This document shows, piece after piece, positions 32,929-45,000 of a stretch of 64,000 nucleotides of DNA. The stretch is taken from positions 930,001 through 994,000 of the forward strand of contig JAIUPT010000035.1 of the NCBI GenBank assembly GCA_022315425.1. The letters run 5' to 3'. Made by a program: the position numbers and the translations under genes. This stretch comes from Pseudevernia furfuracea. Lineage: Eukaryota > Ascomycota > Lecanoromycetes > Lecanorales > Parmeliaceae. Numbering within the stretch: position 1 is the first letter of the stretch; each line of letters begins with the position of its first letter. Below the pieces are notes generated by a model, which was given only the letters and a program-made list of their open reading frames with translations, did not search any database and had not been told where the DNA came from.

Positions 32929-33609
32929 TGTGGTGGTTGGTCGATGGTGCTTTGGCGATGAGGGGATAGAATTGCAATAACTTGTTGTGCACGAGGCTGG
33001 AAGTAAGACCGTAGAAGCAAGTTGTTGTTTGAGAACTGAGATATGCTGATGATGTCTGTGATGCCCTTGAAACTGGCCAGCACTGATGGGTTTTATCTAC
33101 AACATAAGTGTCTTGCCCATGACTCAGCACCGCGATTGTCTCGGTGTTTTCTCGCGCACATTGACTCGGGGGCATTTCAATTGCGCTATGTTGATGAGGT
33201 CTGTAATGTCCTTGAAAGCCGCCAGCACTGATGGGTTTTCTTCAAGTGTCTTGCCCATGAGCCCGCACAGCGGTTGTCTCGGTGTTTTCTCGCGTACATT
33301 AATTGACCGTTCGGTTGCCACTACTCCGACCAAGCAAACTACCATCACTAAGCCCCTTCGGATTAGCCTACTTTTGCTACCTTGTAGCACCGTGGGAGCA
33401 CCTTACCTTATGCGGAGTACACCAACCCCAAGGAGGTTAACGAGCTTGGCACCCTGAGGCTGGCAAAGCACAGGCGAGGTTGGCTCGGGGCACTAGGCAG
33501 CAAAAAGAGACGAGTGTCAGCTTCCTCAAAATACCAGACAGGCGTCAAGAGGGAGGACAAGATGACTACCAGTCGGCCAGAATAATAGCGCTCATTAGCC
33601 GACTGAAGT
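32929..33609. promoter_or_regulatory. Divergent region with imperfect tandem duplication
   Basis: This 681-bp region separates the oxidoreductase gene from the Zn2Cys6 factor gene. It contains two imperfect copies of a unit of about 150 bp, at about 33042-33163 and 33193-33298. They share gccagcactgatgggttt, gtgtcttgcccatga and ttgtctcggtgttttctcgcg. The second copy has lost about 12 bp. It must hold the promoters of both genes. Confidence 0.7.
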
Positions 33610-36433
33610 ATGTCGCAGATGCTGGCAGTGAGAGAATCCGTGACAACCTCGCCAGAAAGTGCGATTGCAGGCGCCTCGGCTCAGGGTTCCGAGAAAAATG
33701 CGACCTCGCCCACGTCTGCTAAGATTACATCATCAGCACCTGCGCGGGCGCCGAAGTTGCGCAGCTGCCTTCTATGCCGCACTCGCAAGGTTCGCTGTGA
33801 CAGGCAGTCGCCGTGCTCTAAATGCCGCCTCGCAAATATAGCCTGTATCTTCCCATCGACCGACCACCCGCCAAGATGGGCTCGCCGCCTCGAGCGCCTC
33901 ACCAACAATGCCGCAGCATCAAATGCTCCGGGACCGCGGGGCGTCGACCCGGGCGTCGCTAGGGTCATGGACAGACTGCAGAATCTCGAGTACCTTGTCA
34001 AGGATCTGAGCGGCCAGCTGAAACAGGCACATGAAGCGGCTAGCTCTGGCGGTGGTGGCTCATCTGGATCCAACTCTCCTAGGAGCTCTATCCAAGATCG
34101 TGACGCAGAGCACCAGAGGGATACGCCTTCCGCCACGAATACGAGCAATGTGCAGAAGCAGTTTGGCAAGCTGGTTTACCAGGATGCCAGCCGCAGCCGC
34201 TATGTGAGCAGCGGCTTCTGGTCTCGGGTCAACGACGAGGTATGTCGGCCTATTGTAGTCACGCTGTCATTTTGACTGGATGGCCCGATGACTTTCGCTG
34301 CAGCTCGAGGGGCTGAAGATGGACACCCGCGGCCTGGCAGGAGATGAGTCCGACAGCTCAGAGGACGATGCATCGCCTGGAGAGACACCGTCCGCTCAGG
34401 AACTTGAGCGAACACCTTCGGAACGCCATGCATTCCTGTTTCGACACAACCTGAGTCCTTCGGCTCCCGACCTCCGCGAGTTCCACCCACTACCGTCACA
34501 GATCCCATTTCTCCTAGATGTGTTCTCTGAAAACGTGAACTTTTTCGTCCAGATTGTCCATATCCCAACCGTTACTAAGATGGTCCGCGATTTGCGCGGC
34601 AGTGGGATGACGCGCTGCACGCCATCCAACGAAGCCTTGATGTTCTCGATCTACTACGCCGCTATAACCTCCATGGAGGAGGACGATGTGAGTTCTCCTT
34701 GATTTGTAATGCCGTGATTCGAACAGACATGACTGAAAACTGTATTGACGTTTTTCCTTGGGCAGATCATGACCAACTTTGGCTCCTCCAAAACCGACCT
34801 CAATCTCAAGTATCGTCTTGGCCTGGAGCATGCCCTTGCGAAGGCCGATTTCTTGAACGTCCCCGACATAGTTCTAGTTCAGGCGCTTGCCCTTTTTCTC
34901 TGTCTCGTTCGCCGACACGACAGCCCGAGGTTCGTGTGGATGATGACTGGGCTCGTCATCAGGATGGCCCAGTACCTTGGGTTGCAGCGAGATGGGACCC
35001 ATTTCAAGCACCTAACTCCTTTCGAGATTGAGATGCGACGAAAAATTTGGTGGGCCGTGTGCATGCTGGATGTGAGAGCATCAGAGGACCAAGGGACGGA
35101 CCTGACTATCACGAGCGGCAGCTTTGACACGCGAATCCCCTTGAATATCAATGATGTAGACATCGATCCCGAGACAAAAATGATGCCCACAGAGCGCGTT
35201 GGTGTGACCGATATGTCATTTGCTCGCATCTTCTTTGGGATAGGCGATATCATGAGGCAGATGATGGCCCTTAGTGTAAGGGATGGTGTAGCAGGTCTGG
35301 AAGACCAAAGCCGTCTGTTGAACGAGATCTACCAGAAATTCGAACAGGGTTATTGTCAGTACACGACAGAGTCAGGGAATATTGCCTATTGGGTCGGAGT
35401 CACCATCGCGCGGCTCACCATGGCCAAGATGACGCTCATCATTTTTCTCCCCGTTCTTTTCTCTTCCCCAAGCGAACACACCTCGGATGAGGTAAGAACC
35501 AAGTTGCTAGTCTCGGCAATTGAGGTCGCAGAGTACAACCATGCGCTCAACAGTGAGTCCGGATGTCGCCAATGGCGCTGGGTTTTTCAAACCTATACCC
35601 ATTGGCATGCCATTGTATACCTCATGATCGAGATTTCCCGACGCCCTTGGTCGCCTATCGTCGAGAGGGCCTGGGTCGCACTTCACAGCAGCTGGCTGAT
35701 TCCAGCACGAGGCCCCATAGACAAGACCTTTTACATCTGGGTTCCGCTACGAAAGTTGATGGAAAAAGCCAGCAAGCATCGCGACGCCGAGCTCAACCGG
35801 CTGCGGGCCGATCAACAGGCCGCCGCTAGGCTAGAGACGGAGGACCAGAAAATCCCATTTCCGTCAAGCTCTGGGCCATTTTCGACCGGGCCTAACGTCG
35901 ATAGCTTTCGCGGACGGTGGCGCCAGCTCGTAGCCATACCAGAGGGACCGGGAGCCGGCACACAGACATCTGGAGTTTCCGACGCAGGGCTTGCCGACCC
36001 ATCGATGCATACAACCTACACAAGTCAGCCGACTGCGAGGTTTCCTTACGCTCATAGCCCAGGCGTTTTGAGCTCCAATATGAGCTTCGAGCCGACCTAT
36101 CTGGGTACAAGTGGACAGCAGGTCGGTGAAACCCTGGAGAGTACCATCAGAGACCTGCAACCGGCGATTACGACGAACGCTCCCAGCAAATTGGCCTCGG
36201 GACAGACTATTGGGCCATCATACAATTCCGTTCCCACAGTCCCCGCGGACTGGTTAGATGGCCGTACTATGAGACCTGATTTTGTCCCTCGGCTGTGGGC
36301 TGATGCTGACCGCTCAGTTGATGTGTTTTCCAACTTAGACTTGGATTCCATCGATGCTAATATGGACTTGGATGGTGAGGTGGACTGGTATAATTGGGTT
36401 GAATCTGCCAAGGGTACGGAGTGGGATGCATAG
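33610..36433 (+). CDS. Zn2Cys6 transcription factor with fungal-specific TF domain
   Basis: A fungal zinc binuclear cluster regulator. Three exons (33610-34239, 34304-34687, 34766-36433) give 893 aa. The cluster C-x2-C-x6-C-x5-C-x2-C-x6-C spans Cys53 to Cys79 (CLLCRTRKVRCDRQSPCSKC). It is followed by a linker and a short coiled coil (VARVMDRLQNLEYLVKDLSGQLKQA). The middle homology region (fungal_trans) occupies about residues 240-620: PLPSQIPFLLDVFSENVNFFVQ, then ADFLNVPDIVLVQALALFLCLVRR and RMAQYLGLQRDG. It continues with PFEIEMRRKIWWAVCMLDVRAS. The C-terminus is Pro/Ser/Thr-rich and acidic (DLDSIDANMDLDGEVDWYNW), a likely activation domain. Target genes are unknown; the divergent Rossmann protein is a candidate. 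Confidence 0.92.
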
Positions 36434-38376
36434 CCCAGTGGCAACGGCCGCCGAGCTTGCTCTAGAACCCTGACATCGAGCAGTGGTAAATGAGCAATGT
36501 TGGATCATCGGCGTTGTAGCACATGCCTAGGAATGGTGCTCCATTCGACCAGATCACAAGCACCCTTAGCGGGGTCGTTCAGTTCAACTAAGTTTACGGA
36601 TTCGAATTATGTCCTCTTAGCTGGCAGACCGAATACAACTGACGTCGGGAACGCGAGATCTATGCTGAACGCGGTGGCGTTGATTAACCGAAATAGTGCT
36701 AGTCGGATCTGTTTTCAGTGTTGTCACGACTAAGAATCTATACCAGTCACTTGTGTTCTGCAAAGGTGGTCAAGCTGGGGCTCCTGACTGTTCGATCTTT
36801 CCCCGACCAGGTAAAGGAAGAGGCTAAATAGGAACAATGGCGAGCAGCGGTTGAACCTTGTCTGGAGCTGGGTTGGCTTTGACTATGATTCGAGATCCTG
36901 CGACTTCTACGGTCGTGGAGACACAGAGCATGGTGAAAAGACTATGGATAACATGGGCATACACTAGTGGATACACAATCTGGAAAGGTTTCTAGGTTAA
37001 CGTATGGAGAGTGGGCGAAGACTCGGTAAAAGAGATATGGCAGATCAGGAACAGAGCACAGATATGAGAGCATAGACAATCCAAGAAGACCAGTTGAAGT
37101 GATAGAGACTACAAATAAAATTTGCACACAGTATCGTTTCCGACATGAGATCTGCAGCAGAAAGTCTCCGGCGTGATTCAAATGGGAATGGGGTTCACAG
37201 ACTTCGTCATCTCCATAAATTGCTTCTGCCCTCCGCCTACGCCTTAGGTACCTGCACCTATTCCCGCTTCATCTCTCCAATCATACCTTTGGCTCCGGCT
37301 CCGCCTCCACCAGTAATACCTTCAAAGCCTGCATCGCGGCGCCCACGCCTGCCCCGTTGCTATTGTGGTTTCTCCAGCCCGCGCCTCCTTGACCTCCATC
37401 ACCAATGCAGTAGAATATCGATCGCCGCGAACGAAGTCGTCCTTCAACAATCCCCAAGTCGTGTCTCAGCTGATAGGAGAGCAGTATATTATTCGATGAC
37501 GACGTCGTTCTCATCTAATGAGGACGCAGTGCAGCAGCTCGACAACAATAAGCACTAAAAACCTCGATCCTCGGCCCAAACCTCGATTGAAGAGCGAGAC
37601 AGAGAGTTCGGATAACGTGTTACTCAAGGGCGAAAGTAAGGGAAACCCAGCAAGGATTATCGAGGGGTCTACTTGATATTCTGTCGACGCGATTAGATAG
37701 TAGCGTTACCGCCTTACCGTGTTCGGTAATTCACGTAGACCTCTCTGCGCCAACAATGCGTTTCACCTGGCTCCGTAGACACTTGCCAAATATTGGGGTG
37801 CCATTCATATATGATTGGTTTTGATGAGAATGGTTGGGAAACGTACCTTAAAAGCCTTGCGTTGAGTGAAACGGGTCGGTTGGGTGCTCAAGGCGTCAAG
37901 ATAGGCAGATTAACCTCACAGAAACATATGTTTTATATGTAAAGTAGTTAAGTTATAGATAGTAGCACAGATCCAACATGTCATTAGTGACACTTTCTCA
38001 TCTGAAACACTGGCCTTTTGGCTTCTGCAAAGGGGAACGAAAGACGGAGGCGTCAGGGAATAAAATAGAATTGCCTTTTCGTATGGGTAGAGAGATCATA
38101 GATGAGATTGAGATACCTCTCCTGTTCACCACCTCCATTTCTAGTTTTTAGTTGGACCGAGGGTGGTTCAGTCCAGACCACAGCTCGATCTTTTGCCTTT
38201 CATCAGCGGAACCTGCCCCTCCTCTGTGTAGATCCACTTCTTGAAATCCCACTTATACCTACGTCGAGAGATGTTTGCGCATTGGTGATCGCGTGCCTGA
38301 TTTTGTTTCGCAAAAGAAACGTCGCTTCGATCGGGACGAGCCTTCTGCATTTGCGCCGACCAATCAGCTCCTCGCC
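36434..38376. other. Gene-poor 1.9-kb stretch
   Basis: No supported gene between the Zn2Cys6 factor and the next plus-strand gene. A plus frame at 37145-37558 and a minus frame at 37281-37514 overlap, and neither has a family signature. Part of the stretch must be promoter for the gene starting at 38377. Confidence 0.4.
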
Positions 38377-40094
38377 ATGTCACGAGACTCTGTCTTCGCA
38401 TGTGTCACTCTTCTCTCTTCCGCCTACCATGACGGCGCCGAGCTCATCCTAAAAATCAAAGCCAAAAGAAAATCTCGCAATACATTTCAAGATGCATCGA
38501 TCGTCGCATCGGCCCAAGAATTGGAATCATCGCTGAACCGCGGGGTAAGCGCCGTGAGGAGTCAGTATGAACGCACATATAATCGTTGTGGGGACGCCTT
38601 TGCACAAGGCGATCGTACGTTTCTGTGTCACAAACAGTGAGAATGATCGCTGAATGCTATACAGAATTAGCCAGGGGTGCCCTGCAAGACATCGTCACTT
38701 GCCTTCAAGGACAAGTCGTTGCGAATCTAAAAGCGCAATGGGAGCAAGACAGATTCGTCGACTTCATCGCACTGCAGGACATATGTGACTCGAGCCAGGA
38801 TCGAGCCATTCTAATCCTCATGCAGCTTCAACAACGTACTATCACCATGGGTCCAGTTGAGAGCTTGCCTTTGAATCCCCTCGGTACCGTTGGCCGGCTT
38901 TCTTCTCCTCCACAGAACGCGGCCCAACCTTCGGGGCAGAACACTCATCCCGTCGCCATCTCCTCCTCTCCGAACATCTCTGGTGCTAGGCGCAATTTTC
39001 TCCATGTTCGAAAGGTGTCCTTATCACCTTCCATTAGCCCAATCACGCCTCCAAGCACACCTAATACCTCTCAGTACTCCCCGCGCCCGCATTCCGCACG
39101 AGGTTCCAGAGAACGTACGAGCACCGACAGAAGAGATGCTGCTCAATACAAGCCAATGGCTGCTACGGTCACTACAACAGGATTGTTCGGCATCGGCAAG
39201 AGGACGAAAGTTGAGCCCGCAGTCAGTCCTCCAGAAAACCCACTCGTTGACGAATACCTGGCTGTGGCAATAGAAGATGCAAACAAAGGATTATCTAGCA
39301 CTGCTTCGATCAGGTCTAGAACCAATTCCATAAGCACAGCAGTAAGCTCAATATACGAGCCTGATCACTCAGCCTTCAATTCCTGGCAAGACTATCAGTC
39401 TTCAGGCCCAGCTCTTTCACAAAGGCCTACCGGCTCTATCATGTCCTTCGACACAGTGCATCACGCTCCATCGTACAGGCTTTCCGGCTCAATCAAATCT
39501 TTCGACTCCCAGCGTCGTGCTTCCGCGGCCACTGTTGAAATCCTCCCATCCACTAGGTCAATCAATTCCATCAATCCAAAAGATCTGCTACCAAGCGAAA
39601 CGAACAAGTATGCGGGCTTTTGCAAAGGCGCTTGGAGACAGCAGATTGGCGACAGCAAAAGAGCCTTGGAAGAGAGAGTGCGACCCGGGGGCATGTATAA
39701 TGCAGCAAAATACTACCAATGCAAACAATGCAAGTTTGAAGGCCGCTTGATACCAGTTGACAAGAAAAAAGGTGGCTTCGATATGCGAGTCTTCAAGCTT
39801 GTGCAAGGGATACAATTTCGCTGGGAGTTCATGCTCAAGAGTCATATTCAGGTCAAGGAGGCCTGCTCAGACCCCACAAAAGCCACCTTTGGATGCATTT
39901 TCTGCTGCGCTGAGGGTAGGGGTACGCCAATGTTCGGTGGAATTCAGACTTTCATGAACCATCTAGTAGAGCACAGGGAACATCTTCCAACTGGAGAGGT
40001 GCTGTACCGAATGAATTGCCTTGTGGGAAGGCAAGCCGCGATTGACGAGGATTTTGACATCAATATCACCAGCATCGAGGGAGGAAAGATATAG
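38377..40094 (+). CDS. Uncharacterised protein with zinc-finger-like C-terminus
   Basis: Two exons (38377-38614 and 38665-40094) give 555 aa. Residues 1-150 are helical (SVFACVTLLSSAYHDGAELILKI, LQDIVTCLQGQVVANLKAQWEQD). Residues 160-370 are disordered and Ser/Pro/Thr-rich, with ISPITPPSTPNTSQYSPRP and repeated PTGSIMSFD / LSGSIKSFD motifs. The C-terminal 170 residues form a compact conserved-looking domain with YYQCKQCKFEGR, FGCIFCCAEGRGTPMFGG and FMNHLVEHREHLP. Two Cys pairs and an HxxxH pair look like zinc ligands. I do not recognise a named family. The splice (GATC|GTACGT...ATACAG|AA) keeps the frame. It is probably a fungal-specific regulator or scaffold, which is inference. Confidence 0.75.
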
Positions 40095-40836
40095 TGTTTG
40101 CGTGTTAGGCTGAGTGTTGGTTGCGGCCGCGCGCAGTTGAGCGTCCTACATCTCAAATAGGATGAGGCATCATCGCTGATCTCACACGATTCTGCGCTTT
40201 TTCGGTGCCACGGATCATGCCACAATCTGATACTTGCTTTTGCCAAGCGGACGGCATTTGACCTGTTCAAGTCAGTGAGTCGCAAAGAGATATCACATTC
40301 GTCAAGGTTCGCAGAGCCAGGTGTCTGGATGACCGCCTACTCTCTTGGTCATGGAGTCAGAGCTATTATGCAGCTTCAGTAAAATCAGACCCAGACTTTT
40401 GGCGTGCGTTGAAAAGTCATAAGCTTCGAAGCGTGACATGCCGGTGAGTCGCATTAGGCTTCGACAGAGCCGAGGTGTGGTGTGGACCAGTGGGAGCCTG
40501 CATAATGAAATTTTGTATTCATTTTAGCGGCTTGAAGGAATCTGGATATACAGGTGAAGGATACCAATAATATGCTGGAGCGGACGAGGGACCAAAGTTT
40601 CGTTCTTCATTGAATCAAATTGATGCCGTGTTTCAGGAACTCATGAGATCCAGCGTGTATTTGCGCTACAATGTGACAGATGAAGGGGCGCCTCGTAAAC
40701 TTGTGGAGCCATGAACAGAGCGCGCTGCGTTGGGATGGCATCTCTTTTCACTACACAATGAAGATGCGGCAAGACTCTGAAAAAATGTCGGCTGGAGGGA
40801 TGCCTTTTTCCCCAATGCTGTGAGCAGTACGGAGTA
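40095..40836. other. Convergent intergenic region
   Basis: About 740 bp between the stops of the zinc-finger-like gene and YKT6. No gene or repeat was recognised. Confidence 0.35.
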
Positions 40837-41686
40837 TTACATGATTACACAACAAGAATTTTGCTGCTTTGCCTGTTCTAGAAGAAGCGATGTTAGCCCA
40901 ATGTTCAAACATAGTGTTTAATCAAATCAATGAGATGCTTACTATAGAACATCTTCGACTGAGCACTGAGCCCGTCACTCTTCTCGACCAAGCTATCAAT
41001 TTTTTCCCCTCTCTCCAAAACGCTTTCAATCGTCTTGTGCAGCACGATCTTCGTCTCGTCCAATTCTTTCTGAATCTTCATTATGCTGTCCGCCTGTTGC
41101 GGATCCTGATATTTCTCGAGGTATTCTTTGAGCTGTGGAAAGGGTAGGTTGGGATTGGAGTTGGCGAAGGCGGAGCGAGGATAGCGTGAGAGGAACTCGT
41201 CGACGACTTTAGAAAGCAGTTGATGTGCGACAAGGGCAGGGTAGTCGGGATCACTGATTATGATTCCGGCAACGCCTTCTGTGCGACCATAGGCATGGAA
41301 TGTGTAGGATGGAATGGCATGTCAGCTGAAAGTCAGATTGATAGGGAGATGGCTATAAGAACACTGGTGGGGCAGTACATTTCTCTTCAACATCTTGCCT
41401 CTGACCGGGCTTTGTTCGTTCTGCGACAGTCTTGCTGAACAGAGACATGAATTGGCCATAGCTGGGGCGCAAACGAGATATGAGCGTGGTATGGTTCCCC
41501 AGAGAATAGTAGGATACCATACTTGTCCCTTGTGAATCTTGAGTAGCTGCTGAGATCCTTCTCAACGCATAGCTCGTGTGCTGGTTTGCTCTCATTCTTG
41601 AGAATCTGACGTGCAGGCATCAGTATCGGTGCTATTCTATGGCCCGAATAGGAGGAATCACTCACGCCAATGTAGAAGATCTTCAT
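40837..41686 (-). CDS. YKT6: v-SNARE Ykt6
   Basis: Ykt6 is a lipidated R-SNARE that acts at Golgi, endosome, vacuole and autophagosome fusion. The start at 41686 (MKIFYIG) splices to ILKNESKPAHELCVEKDLSSYSRFTRD and then NYGQFMSLFSKTVAERTKPG. YTFHAYGRTEGVAGIIISD follows, completing the longin domain. The R-SNARE helix is ADSIMKIQKELDETKIVLHKT...LERGEKIDSLVEKSDGLSAQS. The last exon encodes KQAKQQNSCCVIM, with the double Cys for palmitoylation and farnesylation. Exons seen are 41686-41666, 41605-41523 and 41461-41379, then one from about 41309 and a final short exon to 40837. Between the third and fourth exon no AG acceptor gives the right frame; see the findings. Identity is firm. Confidence 0.9.
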
Positions 41687-42079
41687 TTTCGTATGACGAG
41701 CTAGAGCAAACTAGAGACGTTGTGGTTTGTAGTTTATAGGAGGCAAACAGCGGAGATTGATGATCAAGTGATTGGAATCCAGCAGTTGTGCACTGAGCCA
41801 CAACCTCTTTCTTACCTCCATGTCAGAAAAACAAGGTTTTCGGGTACGTACCTTAGCGCCGCGATCAGCCACTTTATGCAGCAGCATTTACGATTTTTGA
41901 CGTCTTTGTTAACCCAAACTTGCCACGCTACAACTTTAGCCATCATTACTTTTGTATCACTGAAAGTTTGCTGGGTGCAATACCATCAGCTCAGGATACG
42001 CGTCGATGGGCAGTATTCCCCCAGGCAGATCCCTGTGCTAAGTCTTCATTTCTCCCTCCAAAGTCACCAAGACCTCATC
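41687..42079. promoter_or_regulatory. Divergent intergenic region YKT6 / SLH1
   Basis: These 393 bp separate divergent starts. An open plus frame runs into the helicase start from 41720, but the conserved-looking N-terminus begins at 42080. No operator was recognised. Confidence 0.35.
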
Positions 42080-45000
42080 ATGTCACCCTCACTCGAAAAC
42101 GCTGAGTCGGAATGGCTAGCCCAGTATGCAGCGCTTCGGCAAACGCTAGCTGAATTGAGAATGGGGCAGCTGAGTGGTGAAACCAAAGGCTATGGACACG
42201 ACATTATGCTTGACGATGAGGATCTCGTAGGTGACAGTGGCTCGGATGACTTGTGGAACGTGCTCAGCGATGATGCAGAGGACGATGAGTACAGCAATGA
42301 CATGTTAGATGGTGTTACAGATTTTCCGAACGGGAAAATTAAATCACCCTATTCATATGGACAAGAATGGCTCAGGAGCAAATGCCTCGCTTTTGCGAGC
42401 AGCAAATCAGGCATGGATGCTGAAGAGCTACGGCAGCAATTATCCGCCATGTTGGCATCAGATATGAGAGGTCTGCATATTACGTTCCTCTTATTTGCCA
42501 GAGACTGAACAATCCTACAGATGACGAACTTCAGATGTCTCTTGCTGACATGTTAGGCTATGATGACCTCGACTCTGTCATAGAGCTAATAGCTCATCGC
42601 AATCAGGTACTGTCAACCCAGTCCCACGATCCGAGCCCTGCAAACGGTGTACTTGGTCATCTCCAAAACAAAAAGCAAAGGGAGCAAGCCCTACAACACC
42701 AAGATTATAAACACAAAACAGCAAGTCTTGACCCAGCGCAGAATCGTAACGGCCCTGAGTATCCGCACGTGTACAAAGTCCACAGCGCAGGGAACACATT
42801 GGCTGTAGGAGGGCGCAAGTATGGGTTACCTAACGGTAGCAAGAGAACAGAACATGAAAAGTATGAAGAATACTTGATTCCGGCAGCAAACGTGGGTACG
42901 GTGGGCGTCGGCAGAAAGCTCGTTGAGATTTCTGCGATGGACGGTTTGTGCAGAAGAACTTTCAAGGGCTACAAGGCCTTGAATCGCATGCAAAGCTTGG
43001 TGTATCCAGTCGCGTATAAGACAAATGAGAATATGTTAATATGTGCTCCCACCGGTGCTGGGAAAACAGATGCTGCTTTGCTCACAATTCTCAACGCAAT
43101 CAGCCACAACCTCACCCCGAGTCCCGTGGATGAGCCTGAAGCCTCGGATTTCTTAGTCGATTCTGAAGATTTCAAGATCATCTACGTGGCCCCAATGAAA
43201 GCATTAGCGGCTGAGATTACGGAAAAGCTCGGGAGACGTCTTGCGTGGCTGGGCATCCAGGTTCGTGAGTTTACTGGAGACATGCATTTGACAAAGAAAG
43301 AGGTCGTCCAAACTCAGATAATTGTGACTACGCCTGAGAAATGGGATGTTGTCACCCGCAAAAGTACTGGCGATACCGAGCTCGTCCAGAAAGTCCGACT
43401 GCTCATAATAGATGAAGTGCACATGCTCCACGATGAACGGGGCGCCGTAATTGAGTCTCTCGTTGCTCGAACAGAAAGGCAGGTCGAAAGCACTCAATCT
43501 CTCATTAGGATCGTCGGCCTTTCTGCCACCTTGCCAAATTACGTTGATGTTGCAGACTTCCTCAAGGTCAATCGCATGGCAGGACTATTTTACTTTGATG
43601 CCTCGTTCCGGCCAGTGCCTCTCGAGCAACATTTCATTGGCGTAAAAGGGAAACCGGGAACCAAATCATCCCGTGACAACATTGACCAGACAGCTTTCGA
43701 GAAAGTCAAAGAAATGCTGGAGTGTGGACATCAGATCATGGTCTTCGTACATTCTAGGAAAGACACCGTCAATACCGCGAAAACGTTCATGCAGATGGCT
43801 CAAGATCAGCAATGTCTAGACCTGTTCGACTGTCAAGCGGTGGAGGGGTTTGCAACAGCAATCAAAGATCTGAAGAACACCAAAGGAAGAGAGCTTAGAG
43901 AAATTGTTCCCAAGGGTTTCGGTACTCACCACGCTGGGATGCCAAGATCTGACCGGAATCGAGTTGAACAGCTCTTTGCGCAAGGGCACATCAACGTGCT
44001 CTGCTGTACGGCCACGCTCGCTTGGGGTGTCAATCTACCTGCCGCTGCGGTCATCATCAAAGGGACCCAATTATATAGCTCTCAAGAGGGCAAATTCGTC
44101 GATCTTGGCATCTTGGATGTTTTGCAAATATTTGGGCGTGCTGGTCGTCCGCAGTTCCAAGCTACCGGCCTTGGCTTCATCTGCACCACTTATGACAAGC
44201 TAGACCACTATCTGTCTGCCGTGACTCAACAGCAGCCAATCGAGTCAAAGCTCTCTCGAAAATTGGTGGACAACCTGAACGCAGAAATTGCTTTGGGGAC
44301 TGTGACTTCTATCCCCGAAGCTGTTCAGTGGCTCGGTTACTCCTACCTCTTCGTGAGAATGCAGCGCAATCCACTGACATATGGCATCGACTGGGCCGAG
44401 ATTCGTGATGATCCCCATCTTGTTCAAAGGAGGCGAAAGCTGGCGATTGATGCAGCGCGTGTACTGCAGCAGAGCCAGATGATCATCTTCAACGAAACGA
44501 CCGAAGAGCTTCGGGCCAAAGACGTTGGTAGGATTGCAAGCCAGTATTATGTCTTACAAACCAGCATTGAGATTTTCAATACCATGATGATGGCGGAAGC
44601 CACTGAAAAAGACCTGCTCAAAATGATCAGCATGAGCGGCGAGTTCGACAATGTTCAATCCCGCGACAACGAGTCGAAGGAGCTCACAAGACTCAGAGAG
44701 GAATCAACGCATTACGAAGTAGTGGGGGGCAACGACGTTGCATCAGCAAAGACAAACATCTTGCTCCAGTCCTACATCTCTCGGGCTCGTATAGATGATT
44801 TCACTCTTGTGTCCGATTCCGCATACGTAGCACAGAACGCTGCGAGAATATGCAGAGCACTGTTCTTGATAGCTCTTAACAGAAGATGGGGTTATCAGTG
44901 TCTAGTCATACTCTCTCTCTGCAAGTCGATTGAGAAGCAAATCTGGCCCTTTCAGCATCCGTTTCACCAATTTGACCTTCCTCAGCCTATCTTGAAAAAT

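Noticed and set aside
37145..37558. 137-codon plus frame
   Set aside because: Low-complexity Pro/Arg text with an overlapping minus frame, no motif, and a poorly placed start; not enough for a gene call.
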